From Tannerella sp. (GTDB taxonomy: Bacteria > Bacteroidota > Bacteroidia > Bacteroidales > Tannerellaceae): a DNA stretch of 9,495 nucleotides. Location of the stretch: the NCBI GenBank assembly GCA_031269635.1, contig JAISYY010000128.1, forward strand, positions 1 to 9,495, read 5' to 3'. The notes below the pieces were generated by a model. That model was not told the DNA's origin. It saw nothing but the letters and a program-made list of their open reading frames with translations, and did not search any database. This document shows positions 1-8,456 of the stretch, one piece after another. A program made the translations under genes and the position numbers. Positions within the stretch are counted from its first letter, which is position 1, and the number at the start of each line of letters is the position of its first letter.

Positions 1-472
1 GTCAATACATGATGCTGAGAACATTGTGCAGGATTGCTTTGTCCATATCTGGGAGCAAAGAGACAACCTTCATGCGATAAAAAACATCAATGCCTACCTC
101 TTTCGTCTTGTAAAAAACAAGTGTGTGGATTACCTCCGGCATAAAATAACCGTGGCGTCCAAAAAACGCGAATTGCAGGATATACACTTTAAAGAGTTTG
201 AATATAAGCTGCTTTCTATCGAGTCGTTCGATGATTCTTCCCTGTCCGACGAGGAAATTGAACACATTATTCATAACGCCATAAACAGCCTCCCCGAAAA
301 ATGCAGGGAAATATTTGTCCTCAGCAAAATGAACGGGATGAAATATGAAGAAATCGCCGCGCAACTGAAAATTTCAAAAAACACGGTTAAAAATCAAGTG
401 GCCATTGCATTAAAGAAAATGCGGCACGAATTAAAAGACTACTTCCCTCTACTTCTCTTTATCATATCATAA
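1..472 (+). CDS. ECF-type RNA polymerase sigma factor (5'-truncated by window edge)
   Basis: The reading frame is open from base 2 to the TAA at 470-472, giving 156 codons; the true start lies to the left of the window. The first visible residues (SIHDAENIVQDCF, then HIWEQ) are the end of sigma region 2.1/2.2 of the ECF family. They are followed by YLFRLVKNKCVDYLR, the region 2.3/2.4 helix that melts and reads the -10 element. Region 4 is in the last third: SLPEKCREIFVLSKMNGMKY, then EEIAAQLKISKNTVKNQ, a helix-turn-helix for the -35 element. A GTG at 26 lies inside region 2 and would delete conserved sequence, so it is not a credible start. With fecR and an STN-type susC downstream, this is inferred to be the PUL-specific sigma factor held inactive by the FecR protein. 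Only about 20-40 N-terminal residues appear to be missing. Confidence 0.93.
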   Translation, partial: SIHDAENIVQDCFVHIWEQRDNLHAIKNINAYLFRLVKNKCVDYLRHKITVASKKRELQDIHFKEFEYKLLSIESFDDSSLSDEEIEHIIHNAINSLPEKCREIFVLSKMNGMKYEEIAAQLKISKNTVKNQVAIALKKMRHELKDYFPLLLFIIS

Positions 473-548
473 TTTTTTTGGTTTTTGATTGGTACTATTT
501 TGAATGTCATTCGACATATATTAAAAAATAGTTAACGAATCAAAAATT
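473..548 (+). other. Intergenic gap between sigma factor and fecR
   Basis: This A/T-rich spacer of 76 bases contains a small inverted repeat, ATGTC (504-508), loop ATTC, GACAT (513-517). It is too short and too far from a T-run to be a convincing terminator. No clear TAnnTTTG promoter box is visible. Co-transcription of the sigma factor and fecR is the simpler reading. Confidence 0.3.
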
Positions 549-1505
549 ATGAAAGAATTGTTAAGTAAATACTTTTCCGGCATATTGTCTGACGAAGAAA
601 AGGTCGTCTTGTTTGAAAAAATGGGAACCGACCCCGAGCTGAAAAAGCAGTTTATCGCCGTTCAGAACAATTACTCATTAGCACAAATGATTAAAAATGA
701 AAATGATGCGGAATATGCCCAAAAAAGTTTGTTGAAATTGTGGCGTCGAACAAGAAAAATAGCGATCCGGAGGAGTATGTTCAGGCTGTCGAAATATGCC
801 GCGATATTACTGATGGCCGTGGGGCTGTTCTCCATCTTCAAATATTATGTGTGGAACTCGGAGCACGATATTCAATATACGGAACATGTGGCTCCAATAG
901 GTTTACGAAAAAGCATTGTGCTGCCGGACGGGACAAAAGTGTGTTTAGCGCCGTCGTCAAAGATTAAGGTTCCTGTGGAGTTTGTGGAAAATGAAAGGCT
1001 TGTCGAATTAGACGGAGAGGCCCTTTTTGAAGTAGAAAAAAATAAAAACAAGCCTTTCATTGTAAAAACATGTAAATATGATATTAAGGTGCTGGGCACT
1101 GTTTTTTCTGTGACGGCATACGCCAATACGGCTTCGTTTAAGGCCTCTTTAGCGGAAGGCGCCGTAAGTATTTACAATGATTTGGAAACGCTGTTGTTAA
1201 AACCTGGAGAATCTGCGCTGCTGGAGAATAACAGGCTAATCATCACCGTGAGCCACCACAACGAAATTTATTTCCTGCAAAGTGGTTTATATCAATTTGA
1301 TAACAAACCTCTGGCTGAGATACTGGATATGCTGGGACATTGGTATGGTGTAAACATTACGATATCGAACAAAAAACTTTCTCAAAGTTTATTGACCGGC
1401 AAGTTCAGGGAAAATGATGATATAGAAATCATTCTGAACGCCATACAGCGAATTTACCCGTTTACGTACCAAAAGTCATCCGGCCACGCCATAGAAGTTT
1501 ACTAA
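549..1505 (+). CDS. FecR-family anti-sigma factor (FecR + DUF4974)
   Basis: The protein has 318 residues, the usual size for Bacteroidota FecR-like regulators. An N-terminal cytoplasmic segment (about 1-80), expected to bind the sigma factor, ends in a basic stretch (RRTRK, RR). A single membrane helix follows at about 82-101 (YAAILLMAVGLFSIFKYYVW). The periplasmic FecR domain covers about 112-208, with the typical LPDGTKVCLAPSSKI (125-139), GEALFEV (156-162), KPFIV (168-172) and LGTVFSVTAY (182-191) blocks. The C-terminal 247-315 region (YQFDNKPLAEILDMLGHWYG and after) matches DUF4974, the STN-like domain typical of Bacteroidota FecR proteins. The inferred role is to hold the upstream sigma factor at the membrane and release it when the STN domain of the downstream SusC reports substrate. 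The ATG at 549 is the first start and leaves a complete N-domain. The stop TAA lies 36 bases before the SusC start. Confidence 0.94.
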   Translation: MKELLSKYFSGILSDEEKVVLFEKMGTDPELKKQFIAVQNNYSLAQMIKNENDAEYAQKSLLKLWRRTRKIAIRRSMFRLSKYAAILLMAVGLFSIFKYYVWNSEHDIQYTEHVAPIGLRKSIVLPDGTKVCLAPSSKIKVPVEFVENERLVELDGEALFEVEKNKNKPFIVKTCKYDIKVLGTVFSVTAYANTASFKASLAEGAVSIYNDLETLLLKPGESALLENNRLIITVSHHNEIYFLQSGLYQFDNKPLAEILDMLGHWYGVNITISNKKLSQSLLTGKFRENDDIEIILNAIQRIYPFTYQKSSGHAIEVY

Positions 1506-1541
1506 CAATTTATTCTCAAATACCATGAAAATACACGGCCC

Positions 1542-4500
1542 ATGAATAACGCCCAAAACGCTGAAGAAAGAAAAAATCTTTACATTTTTTATCCTAAAAT
1601 ATTAAAAAAAACTTTATTTGATATGAAAAAAATCTTTTTACTTTTATTGCTTGCTGCGCACCTTTGCGCTGTACCGGGTTACGCCCAGACAGCCAAAGTA
1701 AAAATTCAAAGTAAAGAAAATATTTCTCTGGGAAGTCTAATTCAAACCATAGAAAACCAAACGGAATATCTCTTTATCTACAACAAAAACGATGTGGATT
1801 TGAATCAGCAGGTTAAGGTTGTTTCAGAAGAAACCACAGTGAAGGAGCTTCTTACGGAAGCATTAGCGCCCACCGGTTTAACGTATGAATTATCGGAAAA
1901 TTATATCTCCTTAAAAAAGAGGGCGTCAAAAACGGCCCAACAGGAGCAGCACCCGGTGAAGGGGAAAGTGATAGACGGCGCCGGACAGCCCTTAGCCGGT
2001 GTAACAGTGAATGTGCAAGGCACCACTACCGCCGTGATGACCGACATCGACGGGTATTATGTAATTGACGCCAAAGAAGGGCAATCCTTAGTCTTTAAAT
2101 ACATCGGGTTTAAGGACGAGGTGGCGGTGGTGCCGAAAAGGCTGACGCTCGACGTCGTGATGAAGGAAGACACCAAAGCCCTTGACGAAGTGGTGATTGT
2201 GGGCATGGGTAAACAGCGAAAAGCCAGTGTGATTGGCTCCATTGCTTCTATAAATGTGGCGGAGCTGAAAACGCCGGCACGGTCGTTGACAAATACCCTG
2301 GCCGGCCGCCTGGCCGGTATTGTGGCCGTGCAGCGTTCGGGCGAGCCCGGCTACGACAATTCCAATTTCTGGATCAGGGGGATTTCGACGTTCGGAAATA
2401 ACAAAACGCCGCTGGTGCTTATTGACGGCGTAGAGCGCGAAGGCGCCATGGCAAACCTCGACCCGGAAGAAATAGAAAGCGTGTCTATACTGAAAGACGC
2501 TTCGGCCACGGCGGTGTATGGCGTGCGTGCAGCCAACGGCGTGGTAATCGTCACTACCCGCAAGGGGGTTGCGCAAACCACACCGTCGATAGAACTTAAA
2601 ATGGAATACGGCATAAGCCAGCTCACCAGAATGCCGAAACTGCTGGGCGGTGCGGACTACATGACACTGTACAACGAAGCGCAAGGATATGAAATATATT
2701 CGCCCGACGTTATTGAACAAACCAGACTGGGCACAGACCCTTACCTGCATCCCAGTGTAAACTGGCTGGATGAAATCTATAAAGACAACTCAACCAACAG
2801 TATTATTACCCTCAATGTGCGGGGCGGGGGCGAAATAGCCCGTTATTTCGTTTCCTTCGGAACAATAAGGGAGTCGGGTAATTACCGGGAAAATCCCCAA
2901 ACCGACTATTCTTCAAATATCAGCCTGCAACGGTACAATTTCAGGACGAATGTGGATGTATCGCTCAGCCGGTCAACGGTGCTGGATATAGAACTGGGCG
3001 GGTTTATTGTAGATTCCCATTACCCCGGCATGGGCAATGCCAGCTTGTTCGAGAGGGCATTTATGGCAACCCCGATAAGTATTCCTGTTCAATTCCCTTA
3101 CGGCACGAATGAAGACGGCAGCACCAAATACGTGTGGGCGGGAAGCGGTTCTGCAACCGCTGAAAACCCGGCAGAACGGTTGATGGGCTCGGGATTTACC
3201 ACCGAATACCGCAACCAGCTGCTGGGGCAGGTGCGGTTGACGCAGGACATAGGGAAACTGGTAAACGTGCTGAATGGGCTAAGCGCCAATGTGGCGTTCT
3301 CTTTCGACTCCTTTAGCCAAACCAACATCAAGCGACATAAAATGAGCTCCTACTATTTGGCAAACGGACGTGACTCCAACACGGGAGAACTGGAACTGGT
3401 GGAAACCCGTATAGGAGATGAGTATCTGGGTTATGAGAAGGAGCTCGGCAGCAACAGGGCAATGGAACTGAAAGCCCAACTGAACTACGACAAACTGATT
3501 GCCGAAAAGCACCGCGTAGGGCTAATGGGCATCTATTACCAGCGCGATTACAGGAACGGCAACGCCGGCACGGCCATAGAATCGCTTCCTTACCGGAAAC
3601 AGGGGCTTGCGTTCAGGGCTACCTACAGTTTTCTTGACCGGTATTTTGCCGAATTTAATATGGGCTACAACGGCTCGGAGAATTTTCCGAAGGAACAACG
3701 GTTTGGCGTATTTCCGGCAGGCGCCCTCGGTTACCTTATTTCGGAGGAAGGTTTTTGGAAAAACAGCAACCTCTCAAGGATTGTCAACGTGTTTAAACTG
3801 AAAGGCTCCGTGGGGTTGGTAGGGGCGGAAGCTCTCCCGAACAATGAGCGGTACGGCTATTTAACCATAGTAGATAGTGGTTTGGGCGGTTATGGCTTCG
3901 GATATGACAGAGTCAGCTATAGCGGCACTGGGGAAAACAGAATGGGGGTTACGAACCTGACCTGGGAAAAAGGGCTGAAATCCAACATAGGGTTCCAATC
4001 GGAATTTCTCGACGGCAAATTGTCGCTGGAAGTAGATTATTTCCACGAAAAGCGGACGGACATCCTTGTGCAACGGAACTCTTTGCCCGGCGTTGTGGGC
4101 ATCGTCAGCAACCCGTACGCCAACCTGGGGGAAATGCAAAACCAGGGCTTTGACGGCACCCTGGAATTTAAGCAGCAGTTCGGCGATGTGTACGTCCATC
4201 TCTACGGAAATACGACGTTCACGAAAAACAAAGTATTGTTCCAGGATGAGCCGGACTGGAAATATACGTACCAGAACAGGACGGGGAAAAGATTTGAGCA
4301 GCAATTCGGTCTGATTGCCCTGGGCTATTTTGAAAGTAAGGAAGAAATAGCCGCCAGTCCCAAACAAACTTTCGGGCAGGTGAGGCCGGGGGATATAAAA
4401 TACCTCGACGTAAACGGGGATGGCGTGATAGACTCTTATGACGAAGTAGCCATAGGCTATTCCAATATTCCCGAGTTAATGTATGGATTTGGCTTTCAGG

Positions 4501-4955
4501 TGGCTTACAAAGGCTTTGACCTCGCCATGTTTTTCAGGGGGCAGGGCCGTGTGTCGTATATGTTGGGCGGCGAAGGATTTATCCCCTTCAAGGAAGGAGG
4601 CGACCGGGGAAACCTGTTCGAGGAAGCGTTAGACCGGTGGACGGAAGACAATCCAAATCAAGACGCCTTTTATCCGCGTTTGAGCATAGGTAATACTGAA
4701 AATAATTATCGCAACTCCACCAAGTGGCAATACGACGGGAGCTTCCTGCGGCTGGCCGATATGGAAGTAGGGTATAACTTCCCCGGAAAACTGCTGGCGC
4801 CGCTTCATATCAAAGGTTTGCGGCTCTATTTCCACGGCAGCAATTTGGCGTTATTCTCCAAGTTTAAGATGTGGGACCCCGAGCTGGGAAAAGGACGGGG
4901 CGACGCCTATCCGCTGCAGCGCAAGATGAACTTTGGTGTAAGGGTTAATTTTTAA
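1542..4955 (+). CDS. SusC/RagA-family TonB-dependent outer-membrane transporter with STN domain
   Basis: The protein has 1137 residues, normal for an STN-bearing SusC. A signal sequence with hydrophobic core IFLLLLLAA ends near GYAQ (residues 46-49). The STN domain lies at about 50-127 (SLGSLIQTIENQTEYLFIYN, VKELLTEALAPTGLTYEL). A CarboxypepD_reg-like beta-sandwich follows at about 138-207 (VKGKVIDGAGQPLAGVTV). A TonB-box-like segment DEVVIVGMG (215-223) precedes the plug (LAGRLAGIVAVQRSG, FWIRGISTFG, PLVLIDGVERE, ILKDASATAVYGVRAANGV). The rest is the beta-barrel, ending in an aromatic residue (GVRVNF). A calcium-loop-like DVNGDGVID begins at residue 956. Start: ATG 1542 gives a 27-residue leader (..YPKILKKTLFDM) resembling the long leaders I recall from related STN-SusC proteins. 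ATG 1623 gives a textbook signal peptide directly and cannot be excluded. It should import oligosaccharide with the SusD lid encoded 13 bases downstream and signal through STN to the FecR protein. Confidence 0.95.
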   Translation: MNNAQNAEERKNLYIFYPKILKKTLFDMKKIFLLLLLAAHLCAVPGYAQTAKVKIQSKENISLGSLIQTIENQTEYLFIYNKNDVDLNQQVKVVSEETTVKELLTEALAPTGLTYELSENYISLKKRASKTAQQEQHPVKGKVIDGAGQPLAGVTVNVQGTTTAVMTDIDGYYVIDAKEGQSLVFKYIGFKDEVAVVPKRLTLDVVMKEDTKALDEVVIVGMGKQRKASVIGSIASINVAELKTPARSLTNTLAGRLAGIVAVQRSGEPGYDNSNFWIRGISTFGNNKTPLVLIDGVEREGAMANLDPEEIESVSILKDASATAVYGVRAANGVVIVTTRKGVAQTTPSIELKMEYGISQLTRMPKLLGGADYMTLYNEAQGYEIYSPDVIEQTRLGTDPYLHPSVNWLDEIYKDNSTNSIITLNVRGGGEIARYFVSFGTIRESGNYRENPQTDYSSNISLQRYNFRTNVDVSLSRSTVLDIELGGFIVDSHYPGMGNASLFERAFMATPISIPVQFPYGTNEDGSTKYVWAGSGSATAENPAERLMGSGFTTEYRNQLLGQVRLTQDIGKLVNVLNGLSANVAFSFDSFSQTNIKRHKMSSYYLANGRDSNTGELELVETRIGDEYLGYEKELGSNRAMELKAQLNYDKLIAEKHRVGLMGIYYQRDYRNGNAGTAIESLPYRKQGLAFRATYSFLDRYFAEFNMGYNGSENFPKEQRFGVFPAGALGYLISEEGFWKNSNLSRIVNVFKLKGSVGLVGAEALPNNERYGYLTIVDSGLGGYGFGYDRVSYSGTGENRMGVTNLTWEKGLKSNIGFQSEFLDGKLSLEVDYFHEKRTDILVQRNSLPGVVGIVSNPYANLGEMQNQGFDGTLEFKQQFGDVYVHLYGNTTFTKNKVLFQDEPDWKYTYQNRTGKRFEQQFGLIALGYFESKEEIAASPKQTFGQVRPGDIKYLDVNGDGVIDSYDEVAIGYSNIPELMYGFGFQVAYKGFDLAMFFRGQGRVSYMLGGEGFIPFKEGGDRGNLFEEALDRWTEDNPNQDAFYPRLSIGNTENNYRNSTKWQYDGSFLRLADMEVGYNFPGKLLAPLHIKGLRLYFHGSNLALFSKFKMWDPELGKGRGDAYPLQRKMNFGVRVNF

Positions 4956-4968
4956 ACAATTAAAAGCG

Positions 4969-6885
4969 ATGAAAATGAAAAATATACTATACATAATCTC
5001 TTTCTCCCTGTTGGTGTTGTTTCCGGCATGTTCCGAATTCTTAGACAAAATGCCGGACGACCAGAAAACAATGGATATGGTTTGGGCAAGCCAGAAAGAA
5101 ACCGAAGCCTATTTATACAATATTTACGCCAAGTTGCCCGACGACCGCAGCATTTGGAACGGCGTGCCCTGGGTAGCCGCTTCAGACGAATTGGATATAT
5201 GTTGGGAGCGTTACTATTGTACGAATATAAATGTCGGCAGTTGGAATCCAACGACCAACTATCATGACGTATGGGGCGATTACTATAAGTCCATACGGGC
5301 GTCGTTTGTATTCGAAAATAATGTGGACAGATGCGCTGAACTGAGCGACGACCTGAAAATACAATACAAGGCGGAAGCAAAATTCCTCAGGGGATTTTAC
5401 TACTGGTTGCTGTTGCGGCAGTATGGCCCGTTTGTGCTCCTGGAAAGTGAAACAGACCAGAATGACGACTGGAATACGTACCCGAGAACACCCTACGACG
5501 ACTGCGTAGCCTACATCTGCCGCATGATGGACGAGGCCCAAGCCGGCCTGCCTTTCTCCTGGAAGGCCACAGACCAGAAGTGGATGGGCAAACCCGACCA
5601 AATGGCCTGTAAAGCCGTGAAGGTCAAAGCGTTGATTATGTCGGCCAGCCCGCAGTGGAACGGCAACCCCGACTATGCCAACTTCAAAAATCACGACGGA
5701 ACGCCGCTGGTGAATACAGCCTACGATGAAAATAAATGGCGGGAAGCCGCCGCCGCAGCCAAGGCCGTCATTGACGCTGCCGAAAATCAGAGCGGGGGGA
5801 CTATCAAACTGTACAGGAACGACGAAAACGGAGATGCTACGTTTAATCCGTTCAAATCCGTGCAGGATGTGCATCTGGTGAAATGGAATTGCGAATACCT
5901 GTGGGGAATGACCGGGAACAATTTTAATAACCTTGAAATACATGCCACCCCCCGGCCAAACTGCTGGAATGGACTGGCGCCCACACAGCGTATCGTAGAC
6001 GCCTTTTACATGCGTGATGGAAAAACAACCGATGATTCCGAGCTTTATAAGGAAACCGGATTTGCAGGGAGCGCGCATCCTAACTGGACTGTTGACGATG
6101 TCGCCGAGGTCAGGAAGCGGGATAATTGGGGACACCGTATCGGGGAACATAATATGTATGCCGACAGGGAGGCGCGTTTTTATGCCTTTATCCTTTACAA
6201 TGGCAGGCCATTGCCGCAAACGTCGAATGATAGCAGAAACGAGTATTCGACGGGCAACAACAAAAACGGCTGGGGGCGGGTAGAACTTTATGCTTCCGGC
6301 GCTGCCGGTTCTGGCGCTGCCGACCATTCTACTACAGGTTACCTGATGCTTAAATTTGTGAATTTCGACAGCGACCCCCGTCTGAGGCAGCATGGCCCAT
6401 GGAGGCAAACCACCTACATCCGCCTGGCGGATATATACCTCGATTATATTGAAGCATTGAACGAATATGACCCAAGCCATGCCGACATAAAAACGTATTG
6501 GGACAAGATTAGAGCACGCGCCGGCTTGCCCAGTATTTTTGACGCCTATCCCGGCATAGCAGGGGATAAAAACAAGCAATTGGAATACATCCTGAGGGAG
6601 CGTCAGGTAGAACTCTGTTTTGAAGGCGACCGCTACTTCACCACTCGCCGCAGGCTGCTGTCCGACAAAACAGATACGGACAGGACGTCCGACAAAAGAA
6701 GGTTCGGCGACAACGGCCCGTTGTATGGCTTGAGCATATTGAAAGGAAACAGCTTTACTTCTACCGACTTTTATGAGCGCTGGCCTTTCGAAACAAGAGT
6801 GTTTGACAAAAAAATGTACCTGTTCCCTATTACCCAGTATGAAATGGACAGGAATAAGGCCATGGTGCAAAATCCGGGATGGTAA
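4969..6885 (+). CDS. SusD/RagB-family glycan-binding lipoprotein
   Basis: The protein has 638 residues, with a lipoprotein signal peptide (IISFSLLVLFPAC; lipidated Cys21) followed by the common SusD opening SEFLDKMPDDQ. The SusD-like N-terminal domain includes ETEAYLYNIYAKLPDD (44-59) and the TPR-type helix KAEAKFLRGFYYWLLLRQYG (134-153). The RagB/SusD C-terminal part includes YIRLADIYLDYIEALNEY (483-500), IRARAGLP (514-521), LRERQVELCFEGDRYF (542-557), and the family ending LFPITQYEMDRNKAMVQNPG. It acts at the cell surface as the lid of the SusC barrel and delivers oligosaccharide. The ATG at 4969 lies 13 bases after the susC stop; ATG 4975 would shorten the n-region by two residues and is equally compatible with secretion. 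It is longer than the roughly 550 residues of classic SusD, as often seen with STN-SusC partners. The gap to the next gene is 40 bases, consistent with one operon. Confidence 0.95.
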   Translation: MKMKNILYIISFSLLVLFPACSEFLDKMPDDQKTMDMVWASQKETEAYLYNIYAKLPDDRSIWNGVPWVAASDELDICWERYYCTNINVGSWNPTTNYHDVWGDYYKSIRASFVFENNVDRCAELSDDLKIQYKAEAKFLRGFYYWLLLRQYGPFVLLESETDQNDDWNTYPRTPYDDCVAYICRMMDEAQAGLPFSWKATDQKWMGKPDQMACKAVKVKALIMSASPQWNGNPDYANFKNHDGTPLVNTAYDENKWREAAAAAKAVIDAAENQSGGTIKLYRNDENGDATFNPFKSVQDVHLVKWNCEYLWGMTGNNFNNLEIHATPRPNCWNGLAPTQRIVDAFYMRDGKTTDDSELYKETGFAGSAHPNWTVDDVAEVRKRDNWGHRIGEHNMYADREARFYAFILYNGRPLPQTSNDSRNEYSTGNNKNGWGRVELYASGAAGSGAADHSTTGYLMLKFVNFDSDPRLRQHGPWRQTTYIRLADIYLDYIEALNEYDPSHADIKTYWDKIRARAGLPSIFDAYPGIAGDKNKQLEYILRERQVELCFEGDRYFTTRRRLLSDKTDTDRTSDKRRFGDNGPLYGLSILKGNSFTSTDFYERWPFETRVFDKKMYLFPITQYEMDRNKAMVQNPGW

Positions 6886-6925
6886 TCTATAAACAAATTA
6901 ATATCAACTTAAAAATTAATTAATT

Positions 6926-8347
6926 ATGAAAAAGAAAATTGTGAATTACAAAACATTAACGGCTTTAGCCTTAGCGCTAATGCTTCCGTTCTCTTCCTGC
7001 AATGATGAGGAGGAAAAAGGAGAAAACCTGCCTGCTGCAAAAGTCTATTTTAATGACAGCGATGCGACAAAAGACAATGTGTATGACCTGCCGATTTTGA
7101 ACGTCGGGGAAACTGAAACGTTTAATTTGGCTTTGTGCAAGTCGGGCGTCGATAACACTGCGGCGACAGTCAAAATAGCGGTGCTGACCCAAACAGAGCT
7201 GAACGAGTACAACACCGTGCACGGGAAGAACTTTACGTTACTGACAACCGACAGCTACTCAATCAGTGAAACCAGCATCGCCTTCTCCGGCTCAGACGTT
7301 AGCAAAACAGTGCCGGTGGTGTTTGATGTGGCGGCATTGCGTGAAGAAGAGGAAAATGCCGTGTTGCCGGTTAAAATAACGGAAGCCGCACCCGCCGAGA
7401 TTAATTCGGAGAAATCGTTGATTGTAATCCGACCAAGCGTGCAGGAGGTACTCATCTCTTTCCATAATGGGGGAGAAGTGTCCAAAACGTGGGTGGAAGG
7501 AGCATTGGGAGAGGTAGAGCTATCGTTTAGCATAGAAGCCCGTGTTGGCATTGAAGTGAACGAGTGGGCTATAGATGTGACAATTGCGGTTGATGGAACG
7601 TATGTGACGCAGTATAATGAGGAACACCAAACAGCGTATCAACTGTTAGACGCCGAAAGCTATACGCTTCAAACGAGCAAAACAATAAACACAGGCGAAA
7701 TTGCGGCTTCTTTTTCCCTGGAGATAGATGGTGAAAATTTGGAAGCAGGGCGGTACCTGTTACCGGTAAGGCTGAGCAGCAGCTCAAAGTTTGACATTGA
7801 TGCGAATTCGTTGTTCTATGTGAAAATAGATGTAACCGCTACCGTCCCCGACGCTGATTACTTGGATAGAACAGGCTGGGAAATAACGGGTAATACGGAG
7901 GAAGTAATAGGAGAAAGTGATGGAAACAACGGAAAGTTTATCCACGCATTGGACGATAATGTGAACACCTATTGGCATTCCCAATGGAAAAATGGTGCTA
8001 TCGAACCACCTTTCATTCTTGTAATAGATATGAAGGATGCATATACTATAACTACAGTAGGCTTGATAAATAGGCAATTTGATGAGGGGCAGAAAAATCA
8101 GCGAGCGATTAAAAGCGGCAACATCGCAATAAGTAATAACAGTAATGCATGGGACTCTAATTTCTGGACAGACAATAGTGTTTGGACTGAGATAGGGTCA
8201 TTTACTGATTTGCCACAAATCCTGGAAGAGCAACCTGTTAATGTAACGCCAACCAGCGGGCGTTACCTGAAAATTACGCTCACCAACACTTGGCACTGGG
8301 ATTCTAAAGTTAGTAGTGTCGCGGAAATAAAGCCTAAGGGTTATTGA
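6926..8347 (+). CDS. Putative surface glycan-binding lipoprotein: two DUF1735-like domains plus F5/8 type C domain
   Basis: The protein has 473 residues. The lipoprotein signal peptide is LTALALALMLPFSSC, with lipidated Cys25 followed by an acidic stretch (NDEEEKGE) of the kind linked to surface export in Bacteroidota. Two related beta-sandwich units follow. Unit 1 (about 36-169) contains VKIAVLTQTELNEYNTVHGK, then YSISETSIAFSGSDVSKTV, then AVLPVKIT. Unit 2 (about 170-306) contains VTIAVDGTYVTQYNEEHQTA, YTLQTSKTINTGE and GRYLLPVRLSS. This tandem is the BT_3987-like/DUF1735 pattern. Residues about 313-473 look like an F5/8 type C (discoidin-like) carbohydrate-binding domain: FIHALDDNVNTYWHSQW (338-354), ILVIDMKDAYTITTVGL (364-380), SGRYLKITLTNTWHW (444-458). 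No catalytic domain is visible. Its place directly after susD and the lipobox support an SGBP role. The gene ends in tandem stops (TGA TAA, 8345-8350) just before a terminator. Confidence 0.87.
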   Translation: MKKKIVNYKTLTALALALMLPFSSCNDEEEKGENLPAAKVYFNDSDATKDNVYDLPILNVGETETFNLALCKSGVDNTAATVKIAVLTQTELNEYNTVHGKNFTLLTTDSYSISETSIAFSGSDVSKTVPVVFDVAALREEEENAVLPVKITEAAPAEINSEKSLIVIRPSVQEVLISFHNGGEVSKTWVEGALGEVELSFSIEARVGIEVNEWAIDVTIAVDGTYVTQYNEEHQTAYQLLDAESYTLQTSKTINTGEIAASFSLEIDGENLEAGRYLLPVRLSSSSKFDIDANSLFYVKIDVTATVPDADYLDRTGWEITGNTEEVIGESDGNNGKFIHALDDNVNTYWHSQWKNGAIEPPFILVIDMKDAYTITTVGLINRQFDEGQKNQRAIKSGNIAISNNSNAWDSNFWTDNSVWTEIGSFTDLPQILEEQPVNVTPTSGRYLKITLTNTWHWDSKVSSVAEIKPKGY

Positions 8348-8364
8348 TAAAATGTGTGTAAATG

Positions 8365-8401
8365 CTGTAGGGACGGATAATTGTTCGTCCCTACGGTTTT
8401 T
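8365..8401 (+). terminator. Intrinsic terminator after the SGBP gene
   Basis: A perfect 9-bp stem GTAGGGACG (8367-8375) / CGTCCCTAC (8386-8394) extends outward by a T-G and a C-G pair (8365-8366 with 8395-8396). A 10-base loop (8376-8385) closes it and five T residues follow (8397-8401). It starts 17 bases after the stop codon, so the susC-susD-SGBP transcript probably ends here. The symmetrical arms also resemble short palindromic repeats that are dispersed in some genomes, so it may be a repeat unit acting as a terminator. Confidence 0.85.
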
Positions 8402-8456
8402 ACATTATCAATCATAATAAAATAGCTCCTTGACATATTGGTTTACACGCTTAATT

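Noticed and set aside
504..517. ATGTC/GACAT hairpin between sigma factor and fecR as a terminator
   Set aside because: Only 5 bp, A/T-rich, with no adjacent T-run.
2088..2750. Minus-strand open frame of 220 codons within susC
   Set aside because: It overlaps the strongly conserved carboxypeptidase-like and plug domains of SusC on the other strand; its sequence has no family-like pattern.
3861..4367. Minus-strand open frame of 168 codons within susC
   Set aside because: Shadow of the barrel-coding region; no start context, no motif.
5182..6870. Long open frame of 562 codons on the minus strand opposite susD
   Set aside because: It is exactly antisense to a gene with clear SusD motifs from end to end, has no recognisable domain, and is Cys/His/Phe-rich in the way of composition shadows.
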